Origin: Gammaproteobacteria bacterium
GTDB taxonomy: Bacteria; Pseudomonadota; Gammaproteobacteria; Pseudomonadales; Halieaceae
Assembly (NCBI GenBank): GCA_030428835.1
Contig: JAUIEP010000015.1
Location: 1 to 54,227 of the forward strand
Length of the DNA stretch: 54,227 nucleotides
Reading direction: 5' to 3'
The notes under the pieces are model-generated. The model did no database searches. It was not told the origin of the DNA and saw nothing but the letters and a program-made list of their open reading frames with translations. This document shows, in pieces, positions 40,123 through 48,086 of this stretch (position 1 is the first letter of the stretch; every line of letters starts with the position of its first letter). Position numbers and translations under genes: made by a program.

Positions 40123-41157
40123 CTACCCCGCGCCGTCCCGCGGCGCCACCCAGTCGCCCAGCGCCGCGAGCGCAATCTGTCGCAGGGCCTCTATGTGCCT
40201 GGGCGAACTGTTCAGGCACGGGATGTACTCGAAACGCTCCCCGCCCGCCGCCAGGAAATAACCGCGGTTTTCGACGGCGATTTCCTCCAGCGTCTCCAGG
40301 CAGTCCGCTGCGAAGCCCGGGCATACCACCTGCACTGATCTCACGCCCTCGCCGGGCAATGCCTTGAGCGTTTCGTCCGTATAGGGTTTCAGCCACTCCT
40401 CGCGACCGAAGCGCGATTGGAACACGACCCTGTACGCCGACTCCGGTAACCCGAGTCGCTCAGCTACCAGCCGCGAGGTCTTCAGGCACTCGCAGTGGTA
40501 CGGGTCGCCTTCGTCCAGGTAGCGCTGTGGTACCCCGTGGTAGGAGAACAGCAGCAGGTCGGCGTCCCCGTGTTCCTCGCGATGGTCGGCGATGCTGTCG
40601 GCCACCGCCGCCACGTAGGCCGGGTGGTCGTGGTAGTGAGTGACAAACCGCAGGTCCGGCAGCCAGCGCCGCCGCGTGAAATCCTCGCTGAGTTTGTCGA
40701 AGGTCGACGCCGTGGTCGAGGCGCTGTACTGGGGGTACAACGGCAGTACGGCCAGCCGGCGCACGCCGCGGTCGAGCATGCCCTGCAGTACCGACGGGAT
40801 GGCCGGTTCTCCGTAGCGCATTGCGAACTCCACCACGACGCCGTCAGCGGCGAGCGCCGTACGCAGGGCCTCAGCCTGTGCCGTGGTATGCACCAGCAGG
40901 GGTGAGCCCGCCTCGGTCCACACACCGGCATACGCTTTGGCCGAGCGCGCGGGGCGGATGTTCAGGATGACCAGGTTGAGAATCAGCCACCACAGCAGCC
41001 GCGGCACTTCCACGACCCGCGGGTCGGACAGGAACTCGCGCAGGTAGGCGCGCAGTGCCTTCTTCTCCGGTGCTGCCGGGGTGCCCAGGTTCGTGATGAG
41101 CAGCCCGGTACGCGCCTGCTGCTCGTGGTCGAAATTGTCGGTGCCGCGGTATTTCAT
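40123..41157 (-). CDS. hemH: Ferrochelatase
   Basis: This 344-residue enzyme inserts iron into protoporphyrin IX, the last step of heme synthesis. It contains LLITNLGTPAAP near 19-30, LPLYPQYSASTTAS near 139-151, the catalytic histidine in FSYHGVPQRY (His207) and CPGFAADCLETLEEI with the conserved acidic residue near 288. It lies directly downstream of the decaheme gene mtrC, separated by that gene's terminator. That placement may reflect heme demand or be coincidence. Confidence 0.95.
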   Translation of the reverse strand: MKYRGTDNFDHEQQARTGLLITNLGTPAAPEKKALRAYLREFLSDPRVVEVPRLLWWLILNLVILNIRPARSAKAYAGVWTEAGSPLLVHTTAQAEALRTALAADGVVVEFAMRYGEPAIPSVLQGMLDRGVRRLAVLPLYPQYSASTTASTFDKLSEDFTRRRWLPDLRFVTHYHDHPAYVAAVADSIADHREEHGDADLLLFSYHGVPQRYLDEGDPYHCECLKTSRLVAERLGLPESAYRVVFQSRFGREEWLKPYTDETLKALPGEGVRSVQVVCPGFAADCLETLEEIAVENRGYFLAAGGERFEYIPCLNSSPRHIEALRQIALAALGDWVAPRDGAG

Positions 41158-41165
41158 CTCGGGTC

Positions 41166-41194
41166 AATATACGGTCGCCGCCGGCGGGTGCCAA
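41166..41194 (-). promoter_or_regulatory. Possible hemH promoter, giving an almost leaderless message
   Basis: On the minus strand TTGGCA (41194-41189) and TATATT (41171-41166) are 17 bases apart. The start point would fall near 41159, only two bases before the ATG at 41157, and no Shine-Dalgarno is present. Either this is a leaderless transcript or the true promoter is elsewhere. Confidence 0.4.
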
Positions 41195-41246
41195 GCGTGA
41201 CGGAATGTACGTTCGCCAGGGCCGTACGGATGAGCGTCGGCCGCGC

Positions 41247-41276
41247 AAAAAAAATGCCCCCGCGTTGCGGGGGCAT
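41247..41276 (-). terminator. Intrinsic terminator of the mtr operon
   Basis: Read on the minus strand, ATGCCCCCGC and GCGGGGGCAT form a 10-pair stem with a 3-base loop followed by a run of T. It lies 18 bases after the mtrC stop and separates the mtr genes from hemH. Confidence 0.9.
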
Positions 41277-41293
41277 CGGTTTCCCGTTGTCGG

Positions 41294-43567
41294 CTAGTCC
41301 AGGAAGGACTGGTGCGTGACCCAGGCGTCGTTTGCACGGCCTGCGCCGTGGCAGACGCTGCAGGTCTCCACCACCGCGCCGCTGTCAATGGCGGCCTGGG
41401 TGGTCGCGAAGTTGCCGCCCTGCGATTCCATGTGAGCTTTCGGCTCGGCGCCGTCGTGGCAGCTTGAGCAGACCGCGGAGACGGGCGACACGACGGTGTC
41501 ATCCGTCGGGTCGGCGGCGTCCGCGCCGGTGTCCACCGTGGTCCCCAGTACGCTGTCCGCGAGCGGCAGTGCGAAGCTGTCGCCCACGTGGCAGGTGGCG
41601 CAGTTGGCCAGGTTCCCCGGATAGTGCACTTCCTCCTCCGTATAGCGGTAGGTCGTGAAGCCGCGGAAGCCGACGATCTGGAGCGGGTTCTCCCGAATCG
41701 CGGCCGCGTGGATGCCGTGAATCATAGTCTTGAAGTCGAGCGATTCCTCGTCCTTGCCGTCGGTCGGCGGATCCGAGGCGATGGCGCGCACTCTCTTGTC
41801 CGTGTTGCGCGGGTTGTGGCAGGTCACGCAGGTATTGAGGTTGTCGGTGCGGTTGCCGCCATGGAACGACAGTGTCGCGTGACAGGAGTGGCACTTCGCC
41901 AGTATCTCCTCCTGGTCATCGGCGTAACGGCGCGGCACGGGGTCGCCGTCCGGTTCGTCGATGGAGAAGAACCTGACGACGTCGCCAACGGGGATCTCCT
42001 CCAGCTCGCCCTCGATCTCCACGACGGGGTGGCCCTCGATGGCGGCCACGCCACTGCCGCTCACCGCGATCCCCGGCGCCATGCTGCCGTCCGGAATAGC
42101 TATGGGCATGACGACGTTGTAGCTGCCGTCGCCGTTGGGGATGGCGCTCGACAGCGCATTGGCCTGCACCTGGCTGGCGTTCTCGGCGCCGTTGCCGGTG
42201 TTGGTGTAGTCACCGGTGCTCCAAGCCAGGCCCACGGCCAGGCGGGCGCCGTCGCCGGTGAATTCCGGGTCATTGAGGATGTCGTAGTTCTCTCCCGTCT
42301 GCGGGTTCTGCACGCGGAAAGTGACGACCGGTGTCTCCCCGGGCATGCTGTTGCTGACGCCGAGGATCTGTGCCAGGAACAGGTCGCGCGCCTCGATTGC
42401 GAGCATGCGGTGCGCCCCGATCACGCGGTCCGAGCTGTGGCACTGGCCGCAGCGTGAGTCGTCCGTCTGTCCGCCCCTGTGTTCGCTGAAGACCACGTCC
42501 TCGTGGCAACTCCCGCAGGCGTCGCGGCTGGGCACCTCGGCCCAGTTATCGCCTTGGGCGGTAACCACCAGGTCGGTGCGATCGCCCACGGTTCCCGTGC
42601 CCGCGTGGCAGTTCACGCAGTTGCGGATGTCCTGCGGATAGCGCAGCCCGGAATAATCGTGCTTGCTGTCGCGGAAACCGAAAATGGCGTATTCGCCGCC
42701 GGCCTGGACGCTCGGCAGGTTATGGCCCATGTGAATCTTGTGCACCATGACCTTGAGGTCCACGGTATTGCCGCTGTTGGCGTCGGTGCTGCCCGCGTTG
42801 TGGCAGGTGACGCAGTACTCTATCTCGCGCCGGTTGCCGCCGTGGATACCCAGCGGGTCATGGCAGCGGTTGCAGTTTTCGGTGGCGGCGATGTCGCGCG
42901 TGAAGCTGGCCGGCGCGCCCGTGTTCGGCACCCAGTTGTAGGACGGGTTGGCGGTGGAGCGGGAGCCGTCGAACTGGATCGCGACACGGTGGGTGCGGTC
43001 CCCCTCGAAGGACAGGTCGATCCCTTCCGTCTCGGCCTGCGCGAGGATGTCGGCCGGCAGGTCGGTCAGGCTAGTGGCAAACGTGTACACGTAGGTGCCA
43101 TCGCCGTTGTTGACCAGTTCTCCCTCTCGTTCGGAGGTTGCTTGCAGTTTGTCCTCCGTTCCCGTGCCGACGCTACCGGCTGTTTCGATACGATTGATGT
43201 AGGACTGCCAGTTGCCGGTCAGGTTGCCGAGGGGACTCGCGGCGAGCTTGGCGATAACGAAGCGGATATTGCCGAGCTCGAGGTCGGTAATGGCGACGTT
43301 GTCACCGTCGGTGAGCTGGAACTCCACCACAGCGCGGTTCTCGCCGTTGAGGCTGACTTTGGTAATCGTGGCGACCAGCCGGTCCGCCTCGGCGTAGGGC
43401 GCCGGGGTGAACTGCGGGAAGTCCGGCGGCGGCGGGTCAACCGGGCCGCCGTTGCCCGGCGGGCCGGGCTCCACGCCGGGCGCGCTGTCGCCGCCCCCGC
43501 TGCCGCTGCAGGCAACGAGCAGGCCCACGAGCCCCGCCAGAACCCAGTTGCGCAATGTTGTTGTCAT
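41294..43567 (-). CDS. mtrC: Outer-membrane decaheme c-type cytochrome, OmcA/MtrC family lipoprotein
   Basis: This 757-residue surface cytochrome begins with a lipoprotein signal (lipobox LLVAC, Cys20) and a Gly/Pro-rich linker. It carries ten CXXCH motifs in two groups of five, starting at Cys232, 252, 317, 351 and 373, and at Cys559, 580, 656, 700 and 736. This matches the four-domain MtrC/OmcA plan: beta, pentaheme, beta, pentaheme. It should receive electrons from MtrA through MtrB and pass them to extracellular iron, manganese, flavins or electrodes. Every cysteine other than the lipobox belongs to a heme site, so the structural disulfide known in Shewanella MtrC is missing. ATG 43567 follows GGGGAGG, and the longer frame is spurious. 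It is last in mtrA-mtrB-mtrC. Confidence 0.93.
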   Translation of the reverse strand: MTTTLRNWVLAGLVGLLVACSGSGGGDSAPGVEPGPPGNGGPVDPPPPDFPQFTPAPYAEADRLVATITKVSLNGENRAVVEFQLTDGDNVAITDLELGNIRFVIAKLAASPLGNLTGNWQSYINRIETAGSVGTGTEDKLQATSEREGELVNNGDGTYVYTFATSLTDLPADILAQAETEGIDLSFEGDRTHRVAIQFDGSRSTANPSYNWVPNTGAPASFTRDIAATENCNRCHDPLGIHGGNRREIEYCVTCHNAGSTDANSGNTVDLKVMVHKIHMGHNLPSVQAGGEYAIFGFRDSKHDYSGLRYPQDIRNCVNCHAGTGTVGDRTDLVVTAQGDNWAEVPSRDACGSCHEDVVFSEHRGGQTDDSRCGQCHSSDRVIGAHRMLAIEARDLFLAQILGVSNSMPGETPVVTFRVQNPQTGENYDILNDPEFTGDGARLAVGLAWSTGDYTNTGNGAENASQVQANALSSAIPNGDGSYNVVMPIAIPDGSMAPGIAVSGSGVAAIEGHPVVEIEGELEEIPVGDVVRFFSIDEPDGDPVPRRYADDQEEILAKCHSCHATLSFHGGNRTDNLNTCVTCHNPRNTDKRVRAIASDPPTDGKDEESLDFKTMIHGIHAAAIRENPLQIVGFRGFTTYRYTEEEVHYPGNLANCATCHVGDSFALPLADSVLGTTVDTGADAADPTDDTVVSPVSAVCSSCHDGAEPKAHMESQGGNFATTQAAIDSGAVVETCSVCHGAGRANDAWVTHQSFLD

Positions 43568-43586
43568 GTCATACCTCCCCGGGGGG

Positions 43587-45833
43587 TTACTGCCAGCGGT
43601 AGATGACCGAGGCGCCCAAGTAATGAATATCCTCGTCCGGATTGGACTGCCCGAAACCCAGGACCTTGTCGAGGGTAGCGGCCTGCACGTCCTGCCAGGA
43701 CCAGTCGTCGGACTCAAAATCGTAGTACTGGTAATCCACCTGCAGAGACATCGCATCGCTCACGTGCCAGGTGCCCACCGCGGTGAGGTGGTGCAGGCGT
43801 GTATCGACGTCGGGCAGGTCGGTGTTACCCTCCTGCGTGTACAACTGCTGCTCTGCAGTTGTGTCCACGTAGCTGTAGTCGAATGCCACCTCGTACTCGT
43901 CCGCGGGGCGCCAGTTGATGGCGGCGCCTACCGTTACCGTCTGGTCGGAGGCGTCCAGTTCCCATGTCTGGTTCGGGTCAGACGCCTGGGGCAGTGGCGG
44001 GAAGATCTCGAACGCGTTCTTCTCCTGTCCGCCGCGGAAAGCGCGGCTGCCCTGGTTGCCGTCGTACCGGTCGATGCCGGCGTAGGCGGTCACTGTCAGT
44101 GACTCCCCGGCTGCGTAGCTGATGCTGCCGTGGCCGCCGAGCGTTTCCGTTTCATTAAGCCCCAGCCGGCTCTGGTCGTAGTCGTCGTAGCGCCACAACA
44201 CGTTGAGCGCGAGGCTCCATTGCTCCGTGGGCAGGTAACTGAGGTCCAGCGCGCCCTCGTAGCGCTCGCGGTTGGCCAGGTGGAACTGGTACAGCAGCGG
44301 GTGGTTGATGTAGCGCTGCGCATCCGGGGTCGCGTTGATCAGCTGCGTGTCCAGCAGGGCGTAGTAGGACTGGTCCCAGTTGTACGTGTCGGCGGCGCGG
44401 TCCGCGTAGAGCAGGCGCGCGCGGGCGCTGGCGTTCGCGAGCGGTGCGATGCGGTAGGTGAGCGAATAGCGATCCTCTTCCGTGGTCTCTACCGCCGCGT
44501 TGGTGCGCTCCACCTCCTCGTAGGCGTATTCGGCGGTGAGCTTGCTGCGCAGCGGCAGGCGGTAGCTCGCCTTGATGCCGCCGGTCTGCGAGGTGAGGTC
44601 GTGGGCGGTGTTGTACACCGTCTCCTCGGAGTCCGGCTGGTCGGCACCGTCGCCGCGCACATAGAGGTACCCGTTGCGCTCCACGTCGTAGTCGCGGTCG
44701 CGCAGCTTGTAGAACACCTCGGCAGTGAAACCGCGCCAGGGTGTCAGCAACAGCTTGCCGTTGAAAGTGCCGGAAGCGACCTCGCCGTCGAGGTCGGTCA
44801 CGGCCAGCGGCTCACTCACGGTGAGCGCGCTGTTAGCCGTGTAGTCGAGGAAATCCTGGTCCTGGGTGGCCAGTGCATAACTGCCGTCGAACTGGAAGCG
44901 GGCGGTTTGCGAGAAGACGTAGTGGCCGACCAGGCGGCCGCGCAACTGCTCGTTGTCGGGCGCGAGGGACAGTCCACCCGTGCCCGCCGGATAAGCGACG
45001 GCGTCGCCGAAATTGGCGTAGGGGTTCTGCCATGTCAGTGCGTTCTTGTCGTTGTCGAAATCTGACCAGGACAGCTCGCCGTCGAGGTGCAGGCGCTCGC
45101 CCGCGAACTCGAGCCCCAGGTCGAACTCCGTGGTCTTGTAGTCGACCGGCTTGCGCAGCAGCACGGCGTCGGCGGATGCGCCGTTGATATAGATGCCCGC
45201 GCCGATGTCGCCGTGGCCTTCCTTCTCCTCGTAGCGCAGGTTGCTGCGCAGCCGCCAGCGCTCGGCGAGTCGTGTGGAGAACGCGGCGGACAGCGCGTTG
45301 CGCTCCAGTTCCCGGTCGAAGTCGCGCAGGGCGGTGTCCAGCGTGGCGAAATCCGCGGTAGTTACGCCGCTCACCCAGTTCCCGGGCAGCACCTGGTTGT
45401 AGCTGCCGCGAAAGGGCGTTTTACCGCTGTCGTTGCGTACCTGGCGCTGTGAGTCGAAGCCCAGTTCCAGCCGCATGCGGTCCGTCTGCCCCCAGGTGAG
45501 CCTGCCCTCGCGCGTGTCCAGGCCCAGGTCGGAGAACGACACCTGCCAGTATTCGCCCGGCCCGAACTCCTGCCAGCGCAGGTCGCCGATCAGCGCCAGG
45601 TTCTCGTCGCGCAGTCCGTTGTACTGGCCGAACATGTAGCTGTCGTCGAAGGGGTAGGCGCCGCCCATCTGGAAGCGCCCCGCGTAGCCGTCGTCCAGGC
45701 TGGTGATGATGGGCCTGTCGGCGCCGGCGAGGTTGGTGTATACGCCCGCGTCGGTCTGTTTGTCGTCCTGCGCCGCGAGCGCAGCGGCCGGAAGCAGGGC
45801 CGTGAATGTGACGATCAGTCGGCGCGTGCTCAT
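43587..45833 (-). CDS. mtrB: MtrB/PioB family outer-membrane beta-barrel protein
   Basis: This 748-residue protein has a signal peptide (cleavage near ALAA, residue 21) and then many alternating amphipathic strands ending in an aromatic (LGASVIYRWQ), as expected for a large barrel. MtrB/PioB proteins wrap the periplasmic decaheme MtrA and hold it across the outer membrane. The mature N-terminus lacks the CXXC pair described for Shewanella MtrB, and no cysteine was seen in the protein. The ATG overlaps the mtrA stop (ATGA), so the pair is co-translated. Confidence 0.88.
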   Translation of the reverse strand: MSTRRLIVTFTALLPAAALAAQDDKQTDAGVYTNLAGADRPIITSLDDGYAGRFQMGGAYPFDDSYMFGQYNGLRDENLALIGDLRWQEFGPGEYWQVSFSDLGLDTREGRLTWGQTDRMRLELGFDSQRQVRNDSGKTPFRGSYNQVLPGNWVSGVTTADFATLDTALRDFDRELERNALSAAFSTRLAERWRLRSNLRYEEKEGHGDIGAGIYINGASADAVLLRKPVDYKTTEFDLGLEFAGERLHLDGELSWSDFDNDKNALTWQNPYANFGDAVAYPAGTGGLSLAPDNEQLRGRLVGHYVFSQTARFQFDGSYALATQDQDFLDYTANSALTVSEPLAVTDLDGEVASGTFNGKLLLTPWRGFTAEVFYKLRDRDYDVERNGYLYVRGDGADQPDSEETVYNTAHDLTSQTGGIKASYRLPLRSKLTAEYAYEEVERTNAAVETTEEDRYSLTYRIAPLANASARARLLYADRAADTYNWDQSYYALLDTQLINATPDAQRYINHPLLYQFHLANRERYEGALDLSYLPTEQWSLALNVLWRYDDYDQSRLGLNETETLGGHGSISYAAGESLTVTAYAGIDRYDGNQGSRAFRGGQEKNAFEIFPPLPQASDPNQTWELDASDQTVTVGAAINWRPADEYEVAFDYSYVDTTAEQQLYTQEGNTDLPDVDTRLHHLTAVGTWHVSDAMSLQVDYQYYDFESDDWSWQDVQAATLDKVLGFGQSNPDEDIHYLGASVIYRWQ

Positions 45834-46738
45834 CGTGTCAGCCTCGCCCCGGAGGGGTGGTTGGAGCCGTGAATCCTGCCGTGGCAGTTGAGGCAGTTCT
45901 TGCCCAGCAGGTTGACGTCGGCGCCCGCGCCGGGCAGCCCGGCGGCATCGTAGGGCACGCTGGGATGGAAAGCCGCGGCGTGACACTGCTGGCATAGCGC
46001 CGGGCCGCGGGCGTTTAACAGGCGCGGGTGTACGGAGCCGTGCGGCCGGTGACATTCCGAGCAATCCTCCGCGGCGGGCGGGTGCTCCCAGAGGAACGGG
46101 CCGCGCATTTCCTGGTGGCAGCTGAAGCAGTTGTCGTTGAGCGTGACCTGGCGCAGCGCACTGTCGCCGAGTCCGCCGTGCGGATTGTGGCAGTCGCGAC
46201 AGGCGGTCTTGCCCTCGGCGATGGGGTGACGCGACGGCAGGTGCAACTGGGCGCGGACGTCGGTGTGGCAGTCGAGGCACTTGTCCTCCGCCGCGACATG
46301 GTCGAGGGCGAGGTCCGCGAGTCGGTGCGCATCGTGGCAGGTATCGCAGGCCATGTTTTCCTGCTGGTGCGCGCTGCCGGCCCAGAGCAGTTGCTCGCCG
46401 CTCTCGTGGCAGTTCAGGCAGGCGGCGTTCCGCGCCTCGACGGCCGAGGGCCAGCGCGGGCCGAAACTGACCTCCGGCGGCGCCCGCTTGCCGCGTCGGT
46501 CGTGTTCCTCGCTGGCACCGTGACAGGTGGTGCAGGCGTTGGCGCCGCCGCCCTGCAGGCTGCCGTGGGCGGTTTGCAGCACGCGATGTGCCGTGGAACC
46601 GGGGTCGTCGTGACAGTCGAAGCAGCCCGGCTCGTCGGCCGCGAAGGCTGTGCCTGCCATGAGGACCAGGCAGATATAGGCCAGATAAGCAGTAACCCGT
46701 TGTCCCACTCTTCGCACCCTGATATCCCTTTTGGTCAT
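45830..46738 (-). CDS. mtrA: Periplasmic decaheme c-type cytochrome, MtrA/DmsE family
   Basis: This 302-residue protein has a signal peptide (cleavage near AFAA, residue 34) and ten CXXCH heme sites starting at Cys39, 69, 107, 131, 154, 180, 204, 226, 249 and 282. Their regular spacing and the HxxGSxHPRLLNARGP-type repeats are those of MtrA/DmsE, an extended wire that carries electrons across the outer membrane inside MtrB. AGGGAG lies five bases before the ATG. An FNR-like box and a promoter lie in the 149 bases upstream. It is first in the mtrABC operon. Confidence 0.94.
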   Translation of the reverse strand: MTKRDIRVRRVGQRVTAYLAYICLVLMAGTAFAADEPGCFDCHDDPGSTAHRVLQTAHGSLQGGGANACTTCHGASEEHDRRGKRAPPEVSFGPRWPSAVEARNAACLNCHESGEQLLWAGSAHQQENMACDTCHDAHRLADLALDHVAAEDKCLDCHTDVRAQLHLPSRHPIAEGKTACRDCHNPHGGLGDSALRQVTLNDNCFSCHQEMRGPFLWEHPPAAEDCSECHRPHGSVHPRLLNARGPALCQQCHAAAFHPSVPYDAAGLPGAGADVNLLGKNCLNCHGRIHGSNHPSGARLTR

Positions 46739-46802
46739 CGGACTCCCTGTCCGGCCAGGATTGGCGCGGGCTGCGGGATCAGATTCCAGTCGCTCTGTTG
46801 TG

Positions 46803-46832
46803 ATTATCGTCCAGCGTCTGCGCGCAGACCAA
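46803..46832 (-). promoter_or_regulatory. Predicted mtrA promoter
   Basis: On the minus strand TTGGTC (46832-46827) and GATAAT (46808-46803) are 18 bases apart. Transcription would start near 46796, giving a 57-base leader. The -35 is weak, which fits an activator-dependent promoter. Confidence 0.5.
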
Positions 46833-46860
46833 GGCGGGCATGGCGCTGTCCCGCGCCGAG

Positions 46861-46874
46861 TTGACCTAAATCAA
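46861..46874 (-). promoter_or_regulatory. FNR/Anr-like binding site upstream of mtrA
   Basis: On the minus strand the sequence is TTGATTTAGGTCAA, which matches 9 of 10 defined positions of TTGAT-N4-ATCAA. Its centre is 71.5 bases upstream of the predicted mtrA start, a spacing used by class I FNR/CRP activation. It predicts induction of mtrABC when oxygen is low. Confidence 0.65.
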
Positions 46875-46887
46875 ACTCTCGGCGCGT

Positions 46888-47880
46888 TCAGCGCAACAGT
46901 GTATCGACGATTGCCGCCAGCAGGAACAACGAGGTGAAGTGGCGCGTGTGGCGGAATGCGAGGGCGGAAAACCACAGGGGCCAGATGTCGCGGGGGTAGT
47001 CGGCGGGTGGCGCCGCCGGCTTGGGTGCCCTGAAGACGCGCCACAGCGCCGGCAGGGTGGGCAGACTCGCGAGCACGAGCAGTAAGGGCCAGCCGAACCC
47101 GCCCATGATGACCAGCGCGATGCACACGATGTACTGCCCCGCGATCATCGCCAACACCCAGGACCGCGAACGCGCCTCGCCGAGGATGACGGGGAGTGTG
47201 TTGACGCCCCTGGCGCGGTCGGCGTCGAGTTTGTCGGTGTGCTTGCCGAACAGCACGGTGGTCGGCCCGAGCGCGAAGACCAGGCTGAGCGCGGCGACGT
47301 TCCAGTCCCAGTAGCCCGCGAGCACGTAGAAGCTGCCGCCGACCATGAGCGGGCCCCACACCAGCAGGACCGCCGGTTCGCCCAGGCCGTAGTACTTCAG
47401 CGGCCAGGTGTAGAAGAGCACGAAAAATGCGCCGGCGAGCATGAGATCCAGGGTGAGCCCGCTGCGCTGGAAGACCAGCCAGCCGCCGAGCGCCACCGCG
47501 ATGGACGCGGTGACCCCGAGGTAGCGCCAGAACTGCGCCTCGCTCATGAGACCGTCTTCCAGCACGTGCACGCCGTACTGGTTACGGTAGTAGTTGTCGC
47601 GGTCGATACCGCGCCGGGAGTCCGTGTAGTCGTTGAGCAGGTTGTTGGTCGCGTGGGCGAACAGCAGGCCGAGCATGGTGGCGAGCCACAGGTCCCAGTG
47701 AAACGCGCCCGCGCGCCAGGCCAACAGACCGCCCAGTGAGGCGGCGGTGAAAGTCATGAACAGCACGGAGGCGCGGCACGCGATCAGCCACTTGGCCACC
47801 GGGTCGAGGGCGCGCCATTCGCTCTGGGAAAGCTTGGGCATCCTGTCCAGTGCGCGCCCCCACATCCTGACGTCGATCAT
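46888..47880 (-). CDS. UbiA-family prenyltransferase (MenA-like)
   Basis: This 330-residue protein has about eight or nine membrane helices with the two aspartate motifs of the UbiA superfamily: NDYTDSRRGID at 83-93 and DKLDADRARG at about 216-225. The second is followed by NTLPVILG, which resembles the MenA pattern more than UbiA or heme O synthase, but the assignment is not certain. Members attach an isoprenoid tail to an aromatic acceptor, for example in menaquinone synthesis. AAGGGAG lies before the ATG. It sits between the tetraheme quinol dehydrogenase gene and mtrA, which hints at a quinone dedicated to this pathway. Confidence 0.8.
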   Translation of the reverse strand: MIDVRMWGRALDRMPKLSQSEWRALDPVAKWLIACRASVLFMTFTAASLGGLLAWRAGAFHWDLWLATMLGLLFAHATNNLLNDYTDSRRGIDRDNYYRNQYGVHVLEDGLMSEAQFWRYLGVTASIAVALGGWLVFQRSGLTLDLMLAGAFFVLFYTWPLKYYGLGEPAVLLVWGPLMVGGSFYVLAGYWDWNVAALSLVFALGPTTVLFGKHTDKLDADRARGVNTLPVILGEARSRSWVLAMIAGQYIVCIALVIMGGFGWPLLLVLASLPTLPALWRVFRAPKPAAPPADYPRDIWPLWFSALAFRHTRHFTSLFLLAAIVDTLLR

Positions 47881-47914
47881 TGCTCTCCCTTACCCCGACC
47901 TGAGCAGGGCGTGA

Positions 47915-47923
47915 ATTATGGCA
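47915..47923 (-). promoter_or_regulatory. Possible extended -10 promoter of the prenyltransferase gene
   Basis: On the minus strand TGCCATAAT matches the extended -10 form TGN-TATAAT with one change. No -35 is seen. It lies 35 bases before the ATG. Confidence 0.35.
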
Positions 47924-47943
47924 CTTACCTTCCTGCCGCGGGT

Positions 47944-47957
47944 TTGCGCTAAATCAT
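47944..47957. promoter_or_regulatory. Degenerate FNR-like site between the prenyltransferase and tetraheme genes
   Basis: TTGCGCTAAATCAT matches 7 of 10 FNR positions and shares the core CTAAATCA with the box upstream of mtrA. Its centre is about 60 bases upstream of the predicted start of the tetraheme gene. With this degeneracy it may be chance. Confidence 0.3.
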
Positions 47958-47975
47958 GTCCCGGCGCGATTGTCA

Positions 47976-48003
47976 TTGCGCCGGCGTGTTGCCCTGCTAT
48001 ATT
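47976..48003 (+). promoter_or_regulatory. Predicted promoter of the tetraheme cytochrome gene
   Basis: TTGCGC (47976-47981) and TATATT (47998-48003) are 16 bases apart. The start point would be near 48010, with a 77-base leader. Confidence 0.5.
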
Positions 48004-48016
48004 TTGACACGTAAGA

Positions 48017-48038
48017 GTGCAGGGTTATTACCCTGCAC
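48017..48038 (+). promoter_or_regulatory. Perfect leader hairpin before the tetraheme gene
   Basis: GTGCAGGGT and ACCCTGCAC form a perfect 9-pair stem with the loop TATT, starting about seven bases into the predicted transcript. With no T-run it is not a terminator. It may stabilise the 5' end, or act as an operator in DNA form. Confidence 0.5.
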
Positions 48039-48086
48039 GGCAAGGGGCGCTGACGTTTTCCAGCCTTAGGCCAAGGATGTGTCCAG

